64,000 nucleotides of DNA. It comes from CG2-30-58-95 sp964618215. GTDB taxonomy: Bacteria; Chloroflexota; Anaerolineae; Anaerolineales; Villigracilaceae. Under the pieces are notes generated by a model. The model made no database searches and was not told the origin of the DNA. It was given only the letters and a program-made list of their open reading frames with translations. Numbering within the stretch: position 1 is the first letter of the stretch; every line of letters starts with the position of its first letter. Shown piece by piece: positions 56,073-64,000 of the stretch. Where the stretch lies: assembly GCA_964618215.1 (NCBI GenBank), contig CAZTZE010000002.1, positions 62,001 through 126,000 of the forward strand, given 5' to 3'. The position numbers were made by a program, and so were the translations under genes.

Positions 56073-58412
56073 TCATTTCTCCTTGGATGCGGAGGATGGT
56101 CGCGTGACCGGCAATAAGACGCTGAAGGTTGAGCCGCGACCCATTTCAGTTTCCACAAACAGGCGTCCGTTTTGCGCTGCGACCAGCGATTTGCAAATTG
56201 ACAGCCCGACGCCGGTATCGCCCAGCCCCTGGATAAGGACGCTATCCGCCCGGTAACGGCGCTGGAAGATCTGCGGAATGTTTTTGGCCTGGATGCCTCC
56301 GCCAGTATCCGCGACCTGGATGAGCAGGTAATCTTGCCCTTCTTCTGCGAGCAATTTCACGCGCAGGGTGACTATTCCCTCGACCAGGCTGGCCGCGCTG
56401 GCGTTCTGGAGCAGATGAATCAGGATCTGCTGGAGCGCTTCGGGATCGGTCTGGATTTGATGAGACGATTCCGGCACATCCAGCCGCAGGGTGATGTTCT
56501 TTTCCCGGATCTGGCTGCTCGTGTAAGTCATGGCGTTATCCACGATCATGTTGAGATCAATCACCGTGGGCTTGATTTCGAGGCGGGCGTTCTCCAGTGT
56601 GGTGATCTGGATCAGGTCGTCCAACAATCCGCCCAGGCGCTGGGAGGCGGTTTTGATACGTTCAAGGAATTTACGCTGCATATTGCCCAGGATGCCGACC
56701 GACTCACCCAATAAGAGGTCGGTATAGCCGATGATGGAGGACATTGGCTGGCGAAATTCCTGGGAGATGGAAGCGAGCACTTGCACCTGCTCGTTCATGT
56801 CTGGCGATTTGGAGTGACTCTCAAGTTCATGGACGCGAATGCTGGCAGCCGCCAGGCTGTTTTGCAGCCGTGCGACCTCCTCGAGTGTCAGACGAAGTTC
56901 ATGCTCCAGTTGCCTGGTCTGATCAGGAACCCCCTGCGCCCCGGCGGACTTACGGAGCTGTTCGATCTCGGCCTGCAGCTGGGCGATTATTCCCTGAGAT
57001 TCTTCCTGAGCGGCCAACAAGGCCGCCAGGTTTTCGACCTGTAACTGGTCTTGGGTCTCTTGATATTGGGTTTTCTCGACATGCGCCAGGAGTTCTTCGT
57101 ATTTCTTCCTGGCCCCTGCCGCCTCTTCCTGCGCGGCCTGGATCGTTTGCTGGATTTTCTCGTATTCGTGATCCATGGCTGACATTCGCTTGCTGCGTTC
57201 GATAATTGGAGCAAAAGATGACGAGACGTTGAAGAGGAAGGTTTGATCTTCTGCGTTCCACTGGCGATTTGAGTAGGGTGAGAGCAACAATATCGCGCCG
57301 ACTGGCTTATGATTAGAAGAGAGGATGGGCGCGCTCAAAAGGTGCCCGGGGTTGCTCAAGCCGAGCATCTGTCCCAGGATTTTTATATCTGGCGAGGTGC
57401 TGCTGGCCGGCAAGCGCAAGGGACGGCCGAGCTGTATGGCGTTGGCTAACTGCGGCACAGCCTCTTTATGAATGGTGGTTCCACCCAGGTTCTCTTCGCG
57501 GATCAAGTCGAAGCCGTGGGTTATTGTCATGCTCTTGTCATCCGCCAATACGATCAGAAAGCATAGGTCAGCCAGCATGGCCTCAGCGACGCTGCGTGTA
57601 ATCGCGTGGCCCAGATGGTTTGGATTCACTTCCGTGGCCAGTTTTATCAGTGCTTGGAAAGTTTTAGGGTCAATGCTATAACGACGCTGTTCTGGCGGCC
57701 TCTGGTCGGTCTTGGCAATCGTTGGCCGGGCGGCAGGCAGGGAGAAGCGCTGCGGCAGGGTCAGCAGGATGGGGTACATGGCAAGCTGCGCCAGGCGGAT
57801 AAGAGCCGGAAAGTTGCCTGCGGGCTGCGGCGAGAAGAGCTGGAGCAGGTGCCCGAGGAAGGCCAGTCCGAGCATGGCCAGTCCATTGACCCATCCGTTT
57901 GGCCGGCGGGCGAATGTTACGGCTGCGCCGATGAGGATGACGCCTAAAGCGAAAATTTGCCAGATGACTTCCAGGTTTGTTTGGTTGAAAGTAGCCGTTT
58001 TGCCGGTTTGAATCCAGGAGACGAATGTCAGCCCCAATAAAGCCACGGCGAGCAAATTAAGCAAGAGGGTGGCGGCATCCGCCATACGCAGCGGCTCGGG
58101 AAAAGCCCACAGCCAGGCAATCCAGATCAGACTGAGCAGCGCGACAGCCCGGTCGAGGGGTGGTAGCACTATCTGCGATTCGAAAATTCCCTGCCAGACC
58201 AGTCCACTGATAATGAAAAGAATCAGTTGCAGCGCCAACAGCACGCTCAGACCAAGGATCATCCGCCGCGCTTGTGGGAATTCATTTGAATGCCAGTGGT
58301 GGATCGCCCCTTGCATAGCACCGGCAATGGAAAACGCCAGGACGAGGTGATAGATCAGATTTCCCGGTGGCGTGGTCAGCAGCGTGAAGATTTGTCCAAA
58401 GAACTGGCTCAT
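56073..58412 (-). CDS. Membrane sensor histidine-kinase-like protein lacking the phospho-acceptor His
   Basis: 779 residues from ATG 58412 (AGGGGA upstream). Seven hydrophobic segments in the first 220 residues, a GAF domain (about 245-405; LCFLIVLADDKSMTITHGFD), a coiled coil to about 535, then HisKA/HATPase_c. The H-box reads SISQEFRQPMSSIIGYTDLL: the usual His (SHExRTP) is Gln. The ATPase boxes are present (LIHLLQNASAAS, VADTGGGI, GLGDTGVGLSICK). It may regulate by binding ATP rather than by autophosphorylation, or work with a partner. Members with SQELRQPM are, from memory, recurrent in Chloroflexota. No response regulator lies beside it; the LysM and LCP genes follow. Confidence 0.85.
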   Translation of the reverse strand: MSQFFGQIFTLLTTPPGNLIYHLVLAFSIAGAMQGAIHHWHSNEFPQARRMILGLSVLLALQLILFIISGLVWQGIFESQIVLPPLDRAVALLSLIWIAWLWAFPEPLRMADAATLLLNLLAVALLGLTFVSWIQTGKTATFNQTNLEVIWQIFALGVILIGAAVTFARRPNGWVNGLAMLGLAFLGHLLQLFSPQPAGNFPALIRLAQLAMYPILLTLPQRFSLPAARPTIAKTDQRPPEQRRYSIDPKTFQALIKLATEVNPNHLGHAITRSVAEAMLADLCFLIVLADDKSMTITHGFDLIREENLGGTTIHKEAVPQLANAIQLGRPLRLPASSTSPDIKILGQMLGLSNPGHLLSAPILSSNHKPVGAILLLSPYSNRQWNAEDQTFLFNVSSSFAPIIERSKRMSAMDHEYEKIQQTIQAAQEEAAGARKKYEELLAHVEKTQYQETQDQLQVENLAALLAAQEESQGIIAQLQAEIEQLRKSAGAQGVPDQTRQLEHELRLTLEEVARLQNSLAAASIRVHELESHSKSPDMNEQVQVLASISQEFRQPMSSIIGYTDLLLGESVGILGNMQRKFLERIKTASQRLGGLLDDLIQITTLENARLEIKPTVIDLNMIVDNAMTYTSSQIREKNITLRLDVPESSHQIQTDPEALQQILIHLLQNASAASLVEGIVTLRVKLLAEEGQDYLLIQVADTGGGIQAKNIPQIFQRRYRADSVLIQGLGDTGVGLSICKSLVAAQNGRLFVETEMGRGSTFSVLLPVTRPSSASKEK

Positions 58413-58465
58413 ATTTTGTCCCCTGCGATTATAGCACGGCACAAACAACCAGACAACCGATTCCA

Positions 58466-58662
58466 GCAGAGATATCAGGGCTTTCTTAAAGTCGCCGGAC
58501 TAATAATCTTTCACCGCAGAGACCGCTGAGTTCGCCGAGAAAATCATTAATATCTCTGCGTTCTCTCCCGGAAGGACACCGGGACGGTGTGCGCTCTCCG
58601 CGGTAAAACAGATGTAAAGCCATCATGGCGCGTGGACTTTAAAAAAGCCCTGGCAGAGATAT
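58466..58662. mobile_element. MITE with terminal inverted repeats and 10-bp target duplication
   Basis: TIR CAGGGCTTTCTTAAAGTC (58476-58493) is inverted at 58635-58652 (GACTTTAAAAAAGCCCTG), with one mismatch. Both sides carry the direct repeat GCAGAGATAT (58466-58475 and 58653-58662). The 141-bp interior holds a further inverted pair (TTTCACCGCAGAGA and TCCGCGGTAAAA) but no gene. Confidence 0.85.
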
Positions 58663-58671
58663 AATTGTACT

Positions 58672-60093
58672 GTGGAAAGACGTTCTTCTTCTGGCCGCGT
58701 CCTTGTCAATATCCTGATCCTGCTTGGCCTGCTGTTGGTGGTGGCGCTGCCGCCCGTCCTTACCGGCTGGGTAAATCTGCGTCAGGGAGAGCAGGCTATG
58801 GCCGCCGGCCGTTTCCCGGAGGCGGCTGCCAATTACAGCCTGGCGGCGCGCCGGTTGCCATGCCGGCCGGCTCTGTGGGAAATGGCCGCTCAGGCCGCCT
58901 TTGAGGCTGGCGATGCGCAGGCTGCCATTCCCCTCTTCGAGCGGGCTGAAGATAAAAAGGCGCTTTCGCCGCAGGGCTGGCTTGCCTGGGGGGATGCCTA
59001 CCAGCAAAGCGGGGATGTCGCTTCTGCGCTTGCGACCTGGCAGGCTGGCATCGCGCAACACGGCCCCTCGGCGGCAGTCTACGCCCGCCTGGCTCGAGCG
59101 TATCGTCTCCAGGGTGGCTACCCGGCTGCGATTGAAGCCTGGCGCGCTTCGCTCGATCTGGATTCAGGGAATGCGGACGCGCATTACCAGCTTGGGCTGT
59201 TGCTGGCCTCTACCGCGCCGGAACTGGCCCTGCCCGAACTGATGCAGGCGGCGCGCCTGGACCCGGGCCTGGACGCGCCCGTCCAGGGCCTGCGCGCCAG
59301 CCTGAACGCGGGCCTCTTGGTGGACGACCGTCCCTACCAAATGCTGATTTCAGGGCGCGCCCTGGCTGCCCTGGGCGAGTGGGAGTTGGCGGCTGAAGCC
59401 TTTCGCCGCGCCGTTGCAGCCCGGCGTGACTACGCGGAGGCCTGGGCCTGGCTGAGCGAGGCGCGTCAGCACCTGGGCGCGGATGGCCTGCCGGACTTGC
59501 AGACAGCGCTCCTGTTGGATCCGGATTCGCCTGGGGTCAATGCCCTGGTCGGCCTGTACTGGCAGCGGCAGGGAGGGGCAGATCAGGCGCTGGCTTATTT
59601 CCAAAAGGCGATGCGCCTCGAGCCGGAAAACGCGGCCTGGCAAGTCGCGGCAGGCAGCGCCGCCGAGCAATCCGGCGACCTGGTGGCAGCGCTGGCGTAT
59701 TACAAGCAGGCAGTCGCCCTTGATCCGCAGGGCGCGGCTTACTGGCGCTCGCTGGCGTCTTTTTGCGCCCGCTACCAGGTCGAGGTGACCGAGACCGGCC
59801 TGCCGGCTGCACAGCGTCTGCTTGCGTTGGCGCCCGAGGACTGGCAGTCGCAAGATGTGATGGGGCAGATCGTGCAAGCCGCCGGCGACCCGTTGAGCGC
59901 GGAAAAATATTACCTTCGTGCCCTGGAATTGGCCCCTGACCAAGCTGCGCTGCATTTCCACCTGGGGGTGTTGTACCTGCAAATGGGCAGGGCGCAACCG
60001 GCGTATGACAACCTTGTCAAAACCCAGAAACTCGACCCGGACGGGCCTTATGGCTGGCAGGCGGGGCGATTGCTGGAAAGGCATTTCCCCTGA
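58672..60093 (+). CDS. TPR-repeat protein, membrane anchored
   Basis: 473 residues from GTG 58672. One N-terminal membrane segment (VLVNILILLGLLLVVALPPV) followed by about ten tetratricopeptide repeats, for example GEQAMAAGRFPEAAANYSLA, YARLARAYRLQGGYPAAIEA, GLYWQRQGGADQALAYFQKA and LHFHLGVLYLQMGRAQPAYD. These form a scaffold for protein-protein contacts, here probably outside the membrane. No enzymatic domain. The start lies 10 nt after the MITE's target duplication, so the promoter may lie in or be altered by the MITE. The lipoprotein gene follows. Confidence 0.85.
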   Translation: MERRSSSGRVLVNILILLGLLLVVALPPVLTGWVNLRQGEQAMAAGRFPEAAANYSLAARRLPCRPALWEMAAQAAFEAGDAQAAIPLFERAEDKKALSPQGWLAWGDAYQQSGDVASALATWQAGIAQHGPSAAVYARLARAYRLQGGYPAAIEAWRASLDLDSGNADAHYQLGLLLASTAPELALPELMQAARLDPGLDAPVQGLRASLNAGLLVDDRPYQMLISGRALAALGEWELAAEAFRRAVAARRDYAEAWAWLSEARQHLGADGLPDLQTALLLDPDSPGVNALVGLYWQRQGGADQALAYFQKAMRLEPENAAWQVAAGSAAEQSGDLVAALAYYKQAVALDPQGAAYWRSLASFCARYQVEVTETGLPAAQRLLALAPEDWQSQDVMGQIVQAAGDPLSAEKYYLRALELAPDQAALHFHLGVLYLQMGRAQPAYDNLVKTQKLDPDGPYGWQAGRLLERHFP

Positions 60094-60155
60094 TGCGCAG
60101 CAACATCAGGAGATGTTGCACTCCGTGTAACTCTGATAGAATTGATAAGTCTGCT

Positions 60156-60803
60156 ATGAAAAAACTCCGCTGGCTTTTCCCGCTGCTCCTGTTTGCTCTG
60201 CTGGCATCCGCCTGCCAATCCTACCGCATCGCGGATCTGCTGACCAAATCCGGCGATGCGCTGTTCAAAGACGACTTTTCCGATCCCGCCAGCGGCTGGG
60301 CGCGGTCGGTCAGCTCCAGCAGCGCGCTGGATTACTTCGGCGGCGGTTTCCGCATCTGGGTCAATACCACCGATTACGATCTCTGGTCCACGCCGGGACT
60401 GAACTTCCGTGACGTGCGCATCGAAACGGACGTGTACATGATCGGCGGGCCGTTCGAGAATCGCTTCGGTCTGCTCTGCCGCTACCGGGGCGCAGGCGAC
60501 TATTACTTCTTCGTCATCAGCAGCGATGGCTATTATGGCATTGGCAAGCTGAGCGGCGGCGTGCGCTCGCTGCTCAGTCAGGCCATGATGGCCTACACAC
60601 CAGCCATCACGCAGGGCGTTGCTGTCAACCATTTGCGCGCCGATTGCGTCGGCGAGACGCTGACGCTGTACGTCAACGGCCAGCCGGTTGGCATGGCGCA
60701 GGATGCCGATCTTGCCGATGGCGACGTCGGTCTGCTAGCCGGGACTTTTGGACAACCCGGCACAGACGCGGTGTTCGATAATTTTGTGGTGATAAAGCCA
60801 TGA
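60156..60803 (+). CDS. Lipoprotein with a concanavalin/LamG-like domain
   Basis: 215 residues from ATG 60156. Lipoprotein signal ends LLASAC. The rest is a beta-sandwich pattern: LFKDDFSDPASGWARSVSSS, FRIWVNTTDYDLWSTPGLNF, FGLLCRYRGAGDYYFFVISS, DGYYGIGKLSGG, VGETLTLYVNGQPVGMAQDA and GTDAVFDNFVVIKP. This matches lectin-like modules in many Chloroflexota exported proteins, which may bind sugars. It follows the TPR gene by 62 nt. Confidence 0.8.
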   Translation: MKKLRWLFPLLLFALLASACQSYRIADLLTKSGDALFKDDFSDPASGWARSVSSSSALDYFGGGFRIWVNTTDYDLWSTPGLNFRDVRIETDVYMIGGPFENRFGLLCRYRGAGDYYFFVISSDGYYGIGKLSGGVRSLLSQAMMAYTPAITQGVAVNHLRADCVGETLTLYVNGQPVGMAQDADLADGDVGLLAGTFGQPGTDAVFDNFVVIKP

Positions 60804-60843
60804 TACAAATGGCAATTACCTTCGAAATATACAAATTCATTGA

Positions 60844-60910
60844 CTGGTCTCCATGAAATTGGCATAAATTTACCGACCTGTCTCCATAAATTTGCTATAA
60901 ATTTACCGAC
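60844..60910 (+). repeat. Two tandem copies of a 33-34 nt unit
   Basis: CTGGTCTCCATGAAATTGGC followed by ATAAATTTACCGAC, then CTGTCTCCATAAATTTGCTA followed by TAAATTTACCGAC. The unit is AT-rich with a TAAATTTA palindrome. It lies between the lipoprotein gene and mtaB. Confidence 0.75.
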
Positions 60911-60978
60911 ATGATAGCGCGGTAGGAATGCACGAAAGCTTTAAATAGCCCTATCGTTTGGAAAAACAACCGCCATTT

Positions 60979-62283
60979 ATGAAGATCTACCTCGATACCA
61001 TCGGCTGTCGCCTCAACCAGGCGGAGATCGAGAGCATGGCGCGCCAGTTCCGCGCTGCCGGGCACGAGATCGTGGGTAGTGCAGCCGAAGCGGATATGGC
61101 AGTGATCAACACCTGCACGGTGACATCCGCAGCCGCTTCCGATTCGCGCGGCAAGGTTCGCCAGGCGGCGCGCCGGGGCGCGGACAAGATTGTGGTCACT
61201 GGCTGCTGGGCCACGCTCGAACCGCAGGCCGCCGCAGCGCTGCCCGGCGTCCGCCGCGTCGTGCCGAATGACCGCAAAGATTCCCTCGTCGCCGACATCC
61301 TTAACCTGCAACCTTCAACCCTTCGGGCTGAACCTCAGGGCGAAGCCTTTGACCTGGAACCTTTGACCCGTGTCCCGCTGCCCGGTCTGCGTCAGCGCAC
61401 GCGCGCCTTTATCAAAGTGCAGGATGGCTGCGATAACCACTGCACTTTTTGCATCACGGCCATCGCACGCGGGCCGGGGCATTCACGTCCGATAGACGAG
61501 GTGATCGCTGAAATTCAATCTGCACGGGATGGCGGGACGAAAGAGGTTGTACTGACCGGCGTCCACCTCGGCTCGTGGGGAGGGGATTTTGGCGGGCATT
61601 TGAACGATTTGGTCAGGGCCATCCTGAAAGAGACGGATACACCCCGCCTGCGCCTGTCTTCACTGGAGCCATGGGATTTGGAGGCCGATTTCTTCGCGCT
61701 TTGGCAGGATACTCGTCTGTGCCGCCACCTGCATTTGCCGCTACAATCGGGCAGCGCCAGTGTGCTGCGACGTATGGCGCGCAAGACGACGCCCGAATCC
61801 TACGTCGCGTTGCTCGCCGCGGCGCGGGCGGCGATCCCGGATGTAGCCATCACAACGGATGTCATTGCCGGCTTCCCCGGCGAGACGGAAGCAGAATTTA
61901 CTAAAACACTGGGTTTTGTCCGCCAAATGAACTTTTCTGGAGGGCACGTCTTCACCTATTCGGCGCGACCCGGAACGGCGGCGGCGCGCATGGGCGGGCA
62001 GATCCCGCACGAGGTGCGGAGGGAACGCAATGCCATTCTGCGGGCGGTGTTTGAAGAGATGGCCCTGGCGTATCGTCAGTGTTTTGTCGGCCAGACGCTG
62101 CCCGTGCTGTGGGAGTCCACTTCTCGATATGGAGAGAACGGATTGATGGTGGAAGGCCTGACGGATAACTATCTACGTGTCCGGGCCTATGCTCCCGAGC
62201 CGCGCTGGAACCAGGTGGATGCGGTCTGTCTGACCGGTTTGCAGGATGATGGAATGACCGGGAAGTTGATAAATACGGTATAA
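60979..62283 (+). CDS. mtaB: tRNA t6A37 methylthiotransferase MtaB
   Basis: 434 residues from ATG 60979 (TTG 60958 is less likely). N-terminal UPF0004 domain with KIYLDTIGCRLNQAEIESMA, INTCTVTSAAASDSRGK and VVTGCWATLEPQAAAALPGV, giving three cluster cysteines. Radical SAM motif QDGCDNHCTFCITAIARG (CxxxCxxC). HLHLPLQSGSASVLRRMARK and DVIAGFPGETEAEF are family marks; a short TRAM-like end follows. CRLN at the start is typical of MtaB rather than MiaB or RimO. It adds a methylthio group to N6-threonylcarbamoyladenosine at position 37. A heptad repeat tract encodes an insert between the two domains. Confidence 0.9.
   Translation: MKIYLDTIGCRLNQAEIESMARQFRAAGHEIVGSAAEADMAVINTCTVTSAAASDSRGKVRQAARRGADKIVVTGCWATLEPQAAAALPGVRRVVPNDRKDSLVADILNLQPSTLRAEPQGEAFDLEPLTRVPLPGLRQRTRAFIKVQDGCDNHCTFCITAIARGPGHSRPIDEVIAEIQSARDGGTKEVVLTGVHLGSWGGDFGGHLNDLVRAILKETDTPRLRLSSLEPWDLEADFFALWQDTRLCRHLHLPLQSGSASVLRRMARKTTPESYVALLAAARAAIPDVAITTDVIAGFPGETEAEFTKTLGFVRQMNFSGGHVFTYSARPGTAAARMGGQIPHEVRRERNAILRAVFEEMALAYRQCFVGQTLPVLWESTSRYGENGLMVEGLTDNYLRVRAYAPEPRWNQVDAVCLTGLQDDGMTGKLINTV
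61303..61372 (+). repeat. AACCTTC-type heptad tract inside mtaB
   Basis: AACCTGC, AACCTTC, AACCCTT at 7-nt spacing, a CTTCGGGCTGAACCTCAGGG block followed by CGAAG, then GACCTGG, AACCTTT, GACCCGT at 7-nt spacing. It is translated as a loop of about 23 residues between the UPF0004 and radical SAM domains. Confidence 0.8.
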
Positions 62284-62336
62284 TTATCTTGTAAGTAGTT
62301 TCGCTTCCAACCTAATCAGACAAAAAGGAGAATAGT

Positions 62337-62504
62337 ATGGACAACAAGGTCGTCAAGATTATCATCGCTCTTTTCATCCCGCCGCTGGCCGTTTACCTGC
62401 ACGAGGGCAAGGTCACCAAGAATTTCTGGATAAACATTGTGTTATGTATCCTGCTGTTTGGCATTGGCGGGATTATCCACGCGCTGTACATCGTTTTGAA
62501 GTAA
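62337..62504 (+). CDS. Pmp3/YqaE (UPF0057) small membrane protein
   Basis: 55 residues: MDNKVVKIIIALFIPPLAVY, LHEGKVTKNFWINIVLCILL, then FGIGGIIHALYIVLK. Two membrane segments joined by a short charged loop, as in the Pmp3/YqaE stress-induced proteolipid family. AAAGGAG lies 7 nt before the ATG. It is followed by a good terminator and so may be a single-gene unit or the end of the mtaB unit. Confidence 0.9.
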   Translation: MDNKVVKIIIALFIPPLAVYLHEGKVTKNFWINIVLCILLFGIGGIIHALYIVLK

Positions 62505-62528
62505 TCGGCTGTAAAACTTGACTAGTCG

Positions 62529-62557
62529 ACTCGGGCGGACAGATGGTTCGCCCGAGT
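62529..62557 (+). terminator. Hairpin terminator after the Pmp3-like gene
   Basis: ACTCGGGCG pairs with CGCCCGAGT around an 11-nt loop, followed by ATTTATT. The region from 62558 to 62723 holds only a leader with a TATAAT (62684-62689) that probably starts folD transcription. Confidence 0.8.
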
Positions 62558-62723
62558 ATTTATTAAATAACCAGAAAGAGTTTGGTAACATACTGCCATC
62601 TTGGAACTGACCCTCTTTCACAATATGGGAATTTGGGTATATTTTTGTGCCAAGTGTCACTATGGGGAAGGGCTGTGCACTTGTATAATGGGATAACCAT
62701 AAAAAAACTATACGGAGGAGACA

Positions 62724-63602
62724 ATGACTGCTCAATTGATTGACGGAAAACTGATTGCCCAGCAAGTACGCGATAACGTCGCTGCCGAAGTGGCGAAGCG
62801 CACGGCGGCTGGCAAACCCAGGCCCGGCCTGGCGACGGTGCTGGTCGGCGACCGCGTCGACTCGGCTACCTACGTCGCCTCCAAGCAAAAGGCCTGCCAG
62901 GAACTTGGGATGGATTCATTTCACAACCAACTCCCCGGCGATGCCACGCAGGAACAGGTCGAGGATTTGGTGAAACGCTTGAATGCCGACCCGAAGGTCA
63001 ACGGCATACTGGTGCAGTTGCCGCTGCCCTCGCACCTGAATGAGGAGCGCGTCCTGCAATTGATCAACATCGAAAAGGACGTGGACGGCTTCTCGCCGAT
63101 CAATATTGGCCGCCTGGCGCAGAAGGGACGCGAACCGCTCTTCGTCCCGTGCACGCCCTATGGCTGCATCTACTTGCTCGAGCAGGCAGGTGTAAAGATC
63201 GAGGGCGCCAACGCCGTGGTGCTGGGCCGCTCGAACATCGTCGGCATGCCGGCTGCACTGTTGCTGATTGGCAAGAATGCCACCGTGACGGTCTGCCACT
63301 CACGCACCAAGGACCTGCCCGGCGTTGTCCGTCAGGCGGATATTCTCATCGCTGCAATTGGGAAGATGGAGATGGTGCGCGGCGACTGGATCAAGCCCGG
63401 CGCGGCGGTGATTGACGTGGGCATCAACTCCAAGCCGGATGCGACAAAGAAGAGCGGCTACCGCCTGGTCGGCGATGTCAATTTTGACGAGGCCAAGGAA
63501 GTGGCCGGCTTCATCACCCCCGTCCCCGGCGGCGTTGGCCCGATGACGATCGCAATGTTGATGAGGAATACGCTGAGGGCCTCACAGATACAGAACCCGT
63601 AG
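62724..63602 (+). CDS. folD: Bifunctional methylenetetrahydrofolate dehydrogenase / cyclohydrolase
   Basis: 292 residues. Motifs: PGLATVLVGDRVDSATYVAS (with YVASKQKAC holding the catalytic Tyr and Lys), VNGILVQLPLPSHLNEERVL, DVDGFSPINIGRLAQKG, PCTPYGCIYLLEQAGV, AVVLGRSNIVGMPAALLLIG and FITPVPGGVGPMTIAMLMRN. All FolD signatures are intact. It interconverts methylene-, methenyl- and formyl-tetrahydrofolate with NADP. GGAGGAG precedes the ATG. Confidence 0.97.
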   Translation: MTAQLIDGKLIAQQVRDNVAAEVAKRTAAGKPRPGLATVLVGDRVDSATYVASKQKACQELGMDSFHNQLPGDATQEQVEDLVKRLNADPKVNGILVQLPLPSHLNEERVLQLINIEKDVDGFSPINIGRLAQKGREPLFVPCTPYGCIYLLEQAGVKIEGANAVVLGRSNIVGMPAALLLIGKNATVTVCHSRTKDLPGVVRQADILIAAIGKMEMVRGDWIKPGAAVIDVGINSKPDATKKSGYRLVGDVNFDEAKEVAGFITPVPGGVGPMTIAMLMRNTLRASQIQNP

Positions 63603-63633
63603 TTGGTAAATTGGGAAAGTGGTAGATTGGTCA

Positions 63634-63653
63634 GTCCCGCCGAGAGGCGGGAC
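63634..63653. terminator. Bidirectional terminator after folD
   Basis: GTCCCGCC and GGCGGGAC form a perfect 8-bp stem with loop GAGA, followed by TTTGTTTT. It lies between the convergent folD and ATP-grasp genes. Confidence 0.85.
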
Positions 63654-63660
63654 TTTGTTT

Positions 63661-64000
63661 TCAGGGAAGTTTGCGGTGATTTTCCACCAGACCTGCCAGC
63701 CGCCCGGCGATTGAGGCCACGACCGCATCCGGGACACCATCTGCGGCCTGGGATTGCAGGCGCAGGTCAATCGGGTCGTTGACGTAATCCACGACCAGGA
63801 ATTGATCCTCGGACGTGACCGCGATCTCACTGGAGAACAAGTCCAGGCCGCAGAGCGCGGCGATGCGCGCCGCGCTCTCGCGCAAACACCCGAGACCGAA
63901 GCCGGTTTCTTCCCCCGGCGTGACCGGCGCGTAGACGTGGCTGCGTGTGTCCCACCAGCAGGGGAAAACCTCCCCACCGCAGACGACAACGCGGAACCAG
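63661..64000 (-). CDS. C-terminal part of an ATP-grasp (RimK-like) protein, truncated by window end
   Basis: The minus-strand frame is open from the window edge to a TGA at 63661, giving about 112 residues. Visible parts: WFRVVVCGGEVFPCWWDTRS, VTPGEETGFGCLRESAARIA, LCGLDLFSSEIAVTSEDQFL, then VVDYVNDPIDLRLQSQAADG. The segment SSEIAVT...FLVVDYVNDP is the metal-binding end of an ATP-grasp ligase of the RimK/glutathione-synthetase type. Substrate cannot be told from the fragment. Confidence 0.65.
   Translation of the reverse strand, partial: WFRVVVCGGEVFPCWWDTRSHVYAPVTPGEETGFGLGCLRESAARIAALCGLDLFSSEIAVTSEDQFLVVDYVNDPIDLRLQSQAADGVPDAVVASIAGRLAGLVENHRKLP

Overview
The window looks like a chromosomal segment of an uncultured or little-studied Chloroflexota bacterium of the Anaerolineae type. 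The signs are family-level resemblances (a histidine kinase with an SQEFRQPM box, Pro/Thr-rich exported LCP and LysM proteins, tandem-domain ALDH16, long-form DeoC, split methylmalonyl-CoA mutase) and a very high load of short palindromic and heptameric repeats. No marker gene fixes the lineage. Most of the window is moderately GC-rich. Low-GC patches (DUF91 nuclease-like protein, NACHT NTPase, the specificity part of the type IIG enzyme, YaaC) mark probable transferred DNA.

Layout. 0-3 kb: wecC-wecB, the UDP-ManNAcA route. 3-8 kb: a NucS-like protein, a GAF/HD-GYP protein and a chlD gene split by an A10 slippery site. 7.9-11 kb: an S1-domain protein, an M19 dipeptidase and a membrane protein. 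11-20.4 kb: an accessory region with five toxin-antitoxin modules, an ALDH16-type enzyme, a NACHT-HEAT NTPase and about five copies of a palindromic repeat (R1). 20.4-30 kb: methylmalonyl-CoA mutase large subunit, a CPA2 antiporter with a small PII-like partner, and a leftward operon of B12-binding protein, opine dehydrogenase, ATP-grasp ligase, amino-acid racemase and UPF0316 protein. 30-37 kb: a membrane protein with a Cys-Ala repeat tail beside a radical SAM/SPASM protein and its cluster-less paralogue, with an M28 peptidase, a PAS protein and a truncated ICMT-family protein. 37-42.6 kb: a PRPP synthetase-like protein, a C_GCAxxG_C_C protein, a metalloprotease, a phosphatase, a methyltransferase, signal peptidase I and small zinc proteins. 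42.6-50.5 kb: tRNA-Glu with an att-like repeat, a type IIG restriction-modification enzyme, YaaC, DeoC, a GIY-YIG nuclease among paired palindromes, and gene fragments. 50.5-64 kb: core genes (CoA-binding protein, methylmalonyl-CoA epimerase, TilS, a degenerate tyrosine recombinase, LCP, LysM, sensor kinase, TPR, lipoprotein, MtaB, Pmp3, FolD, ATP-grasp end).

Metabolic links. Methylmalonyl-CoA mutase and epimerase suggest B12-dependent propionate or methylmalonyl metabolism. The frameshifted chlD would supply two chelatase subunits for B12 synthesis. DeoC and ALDH16 probably once formed one operon for deoxyribose-derived aldehydes: a 5' fragment of the ALDH gene still lies downstream of deoC.

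The strongest unusual signals are these. (1) At four places a host gene (ALDH16, methylmalonyl-CoA mutase, type IIG enzyme, deoC) is followed in the same direction by a small cargo gene or TA pair and then by a second, partial copy of the host gene's own 3' end. (2) Tandem heptanucleotide arrays with unrelated unit sequences occur between genes, often starting at a stop codon, and in frame inside genes. (3) A GIY-YIG nuclease lies among three paired-palindrome elements, like a RAYT among REPs. (4) chlD carries a textbook A AAA AAG shift site. (5) A Cys-Ala-tailed membrane protein sits beside a radical SAM pair. None of this could be checked by database search here.
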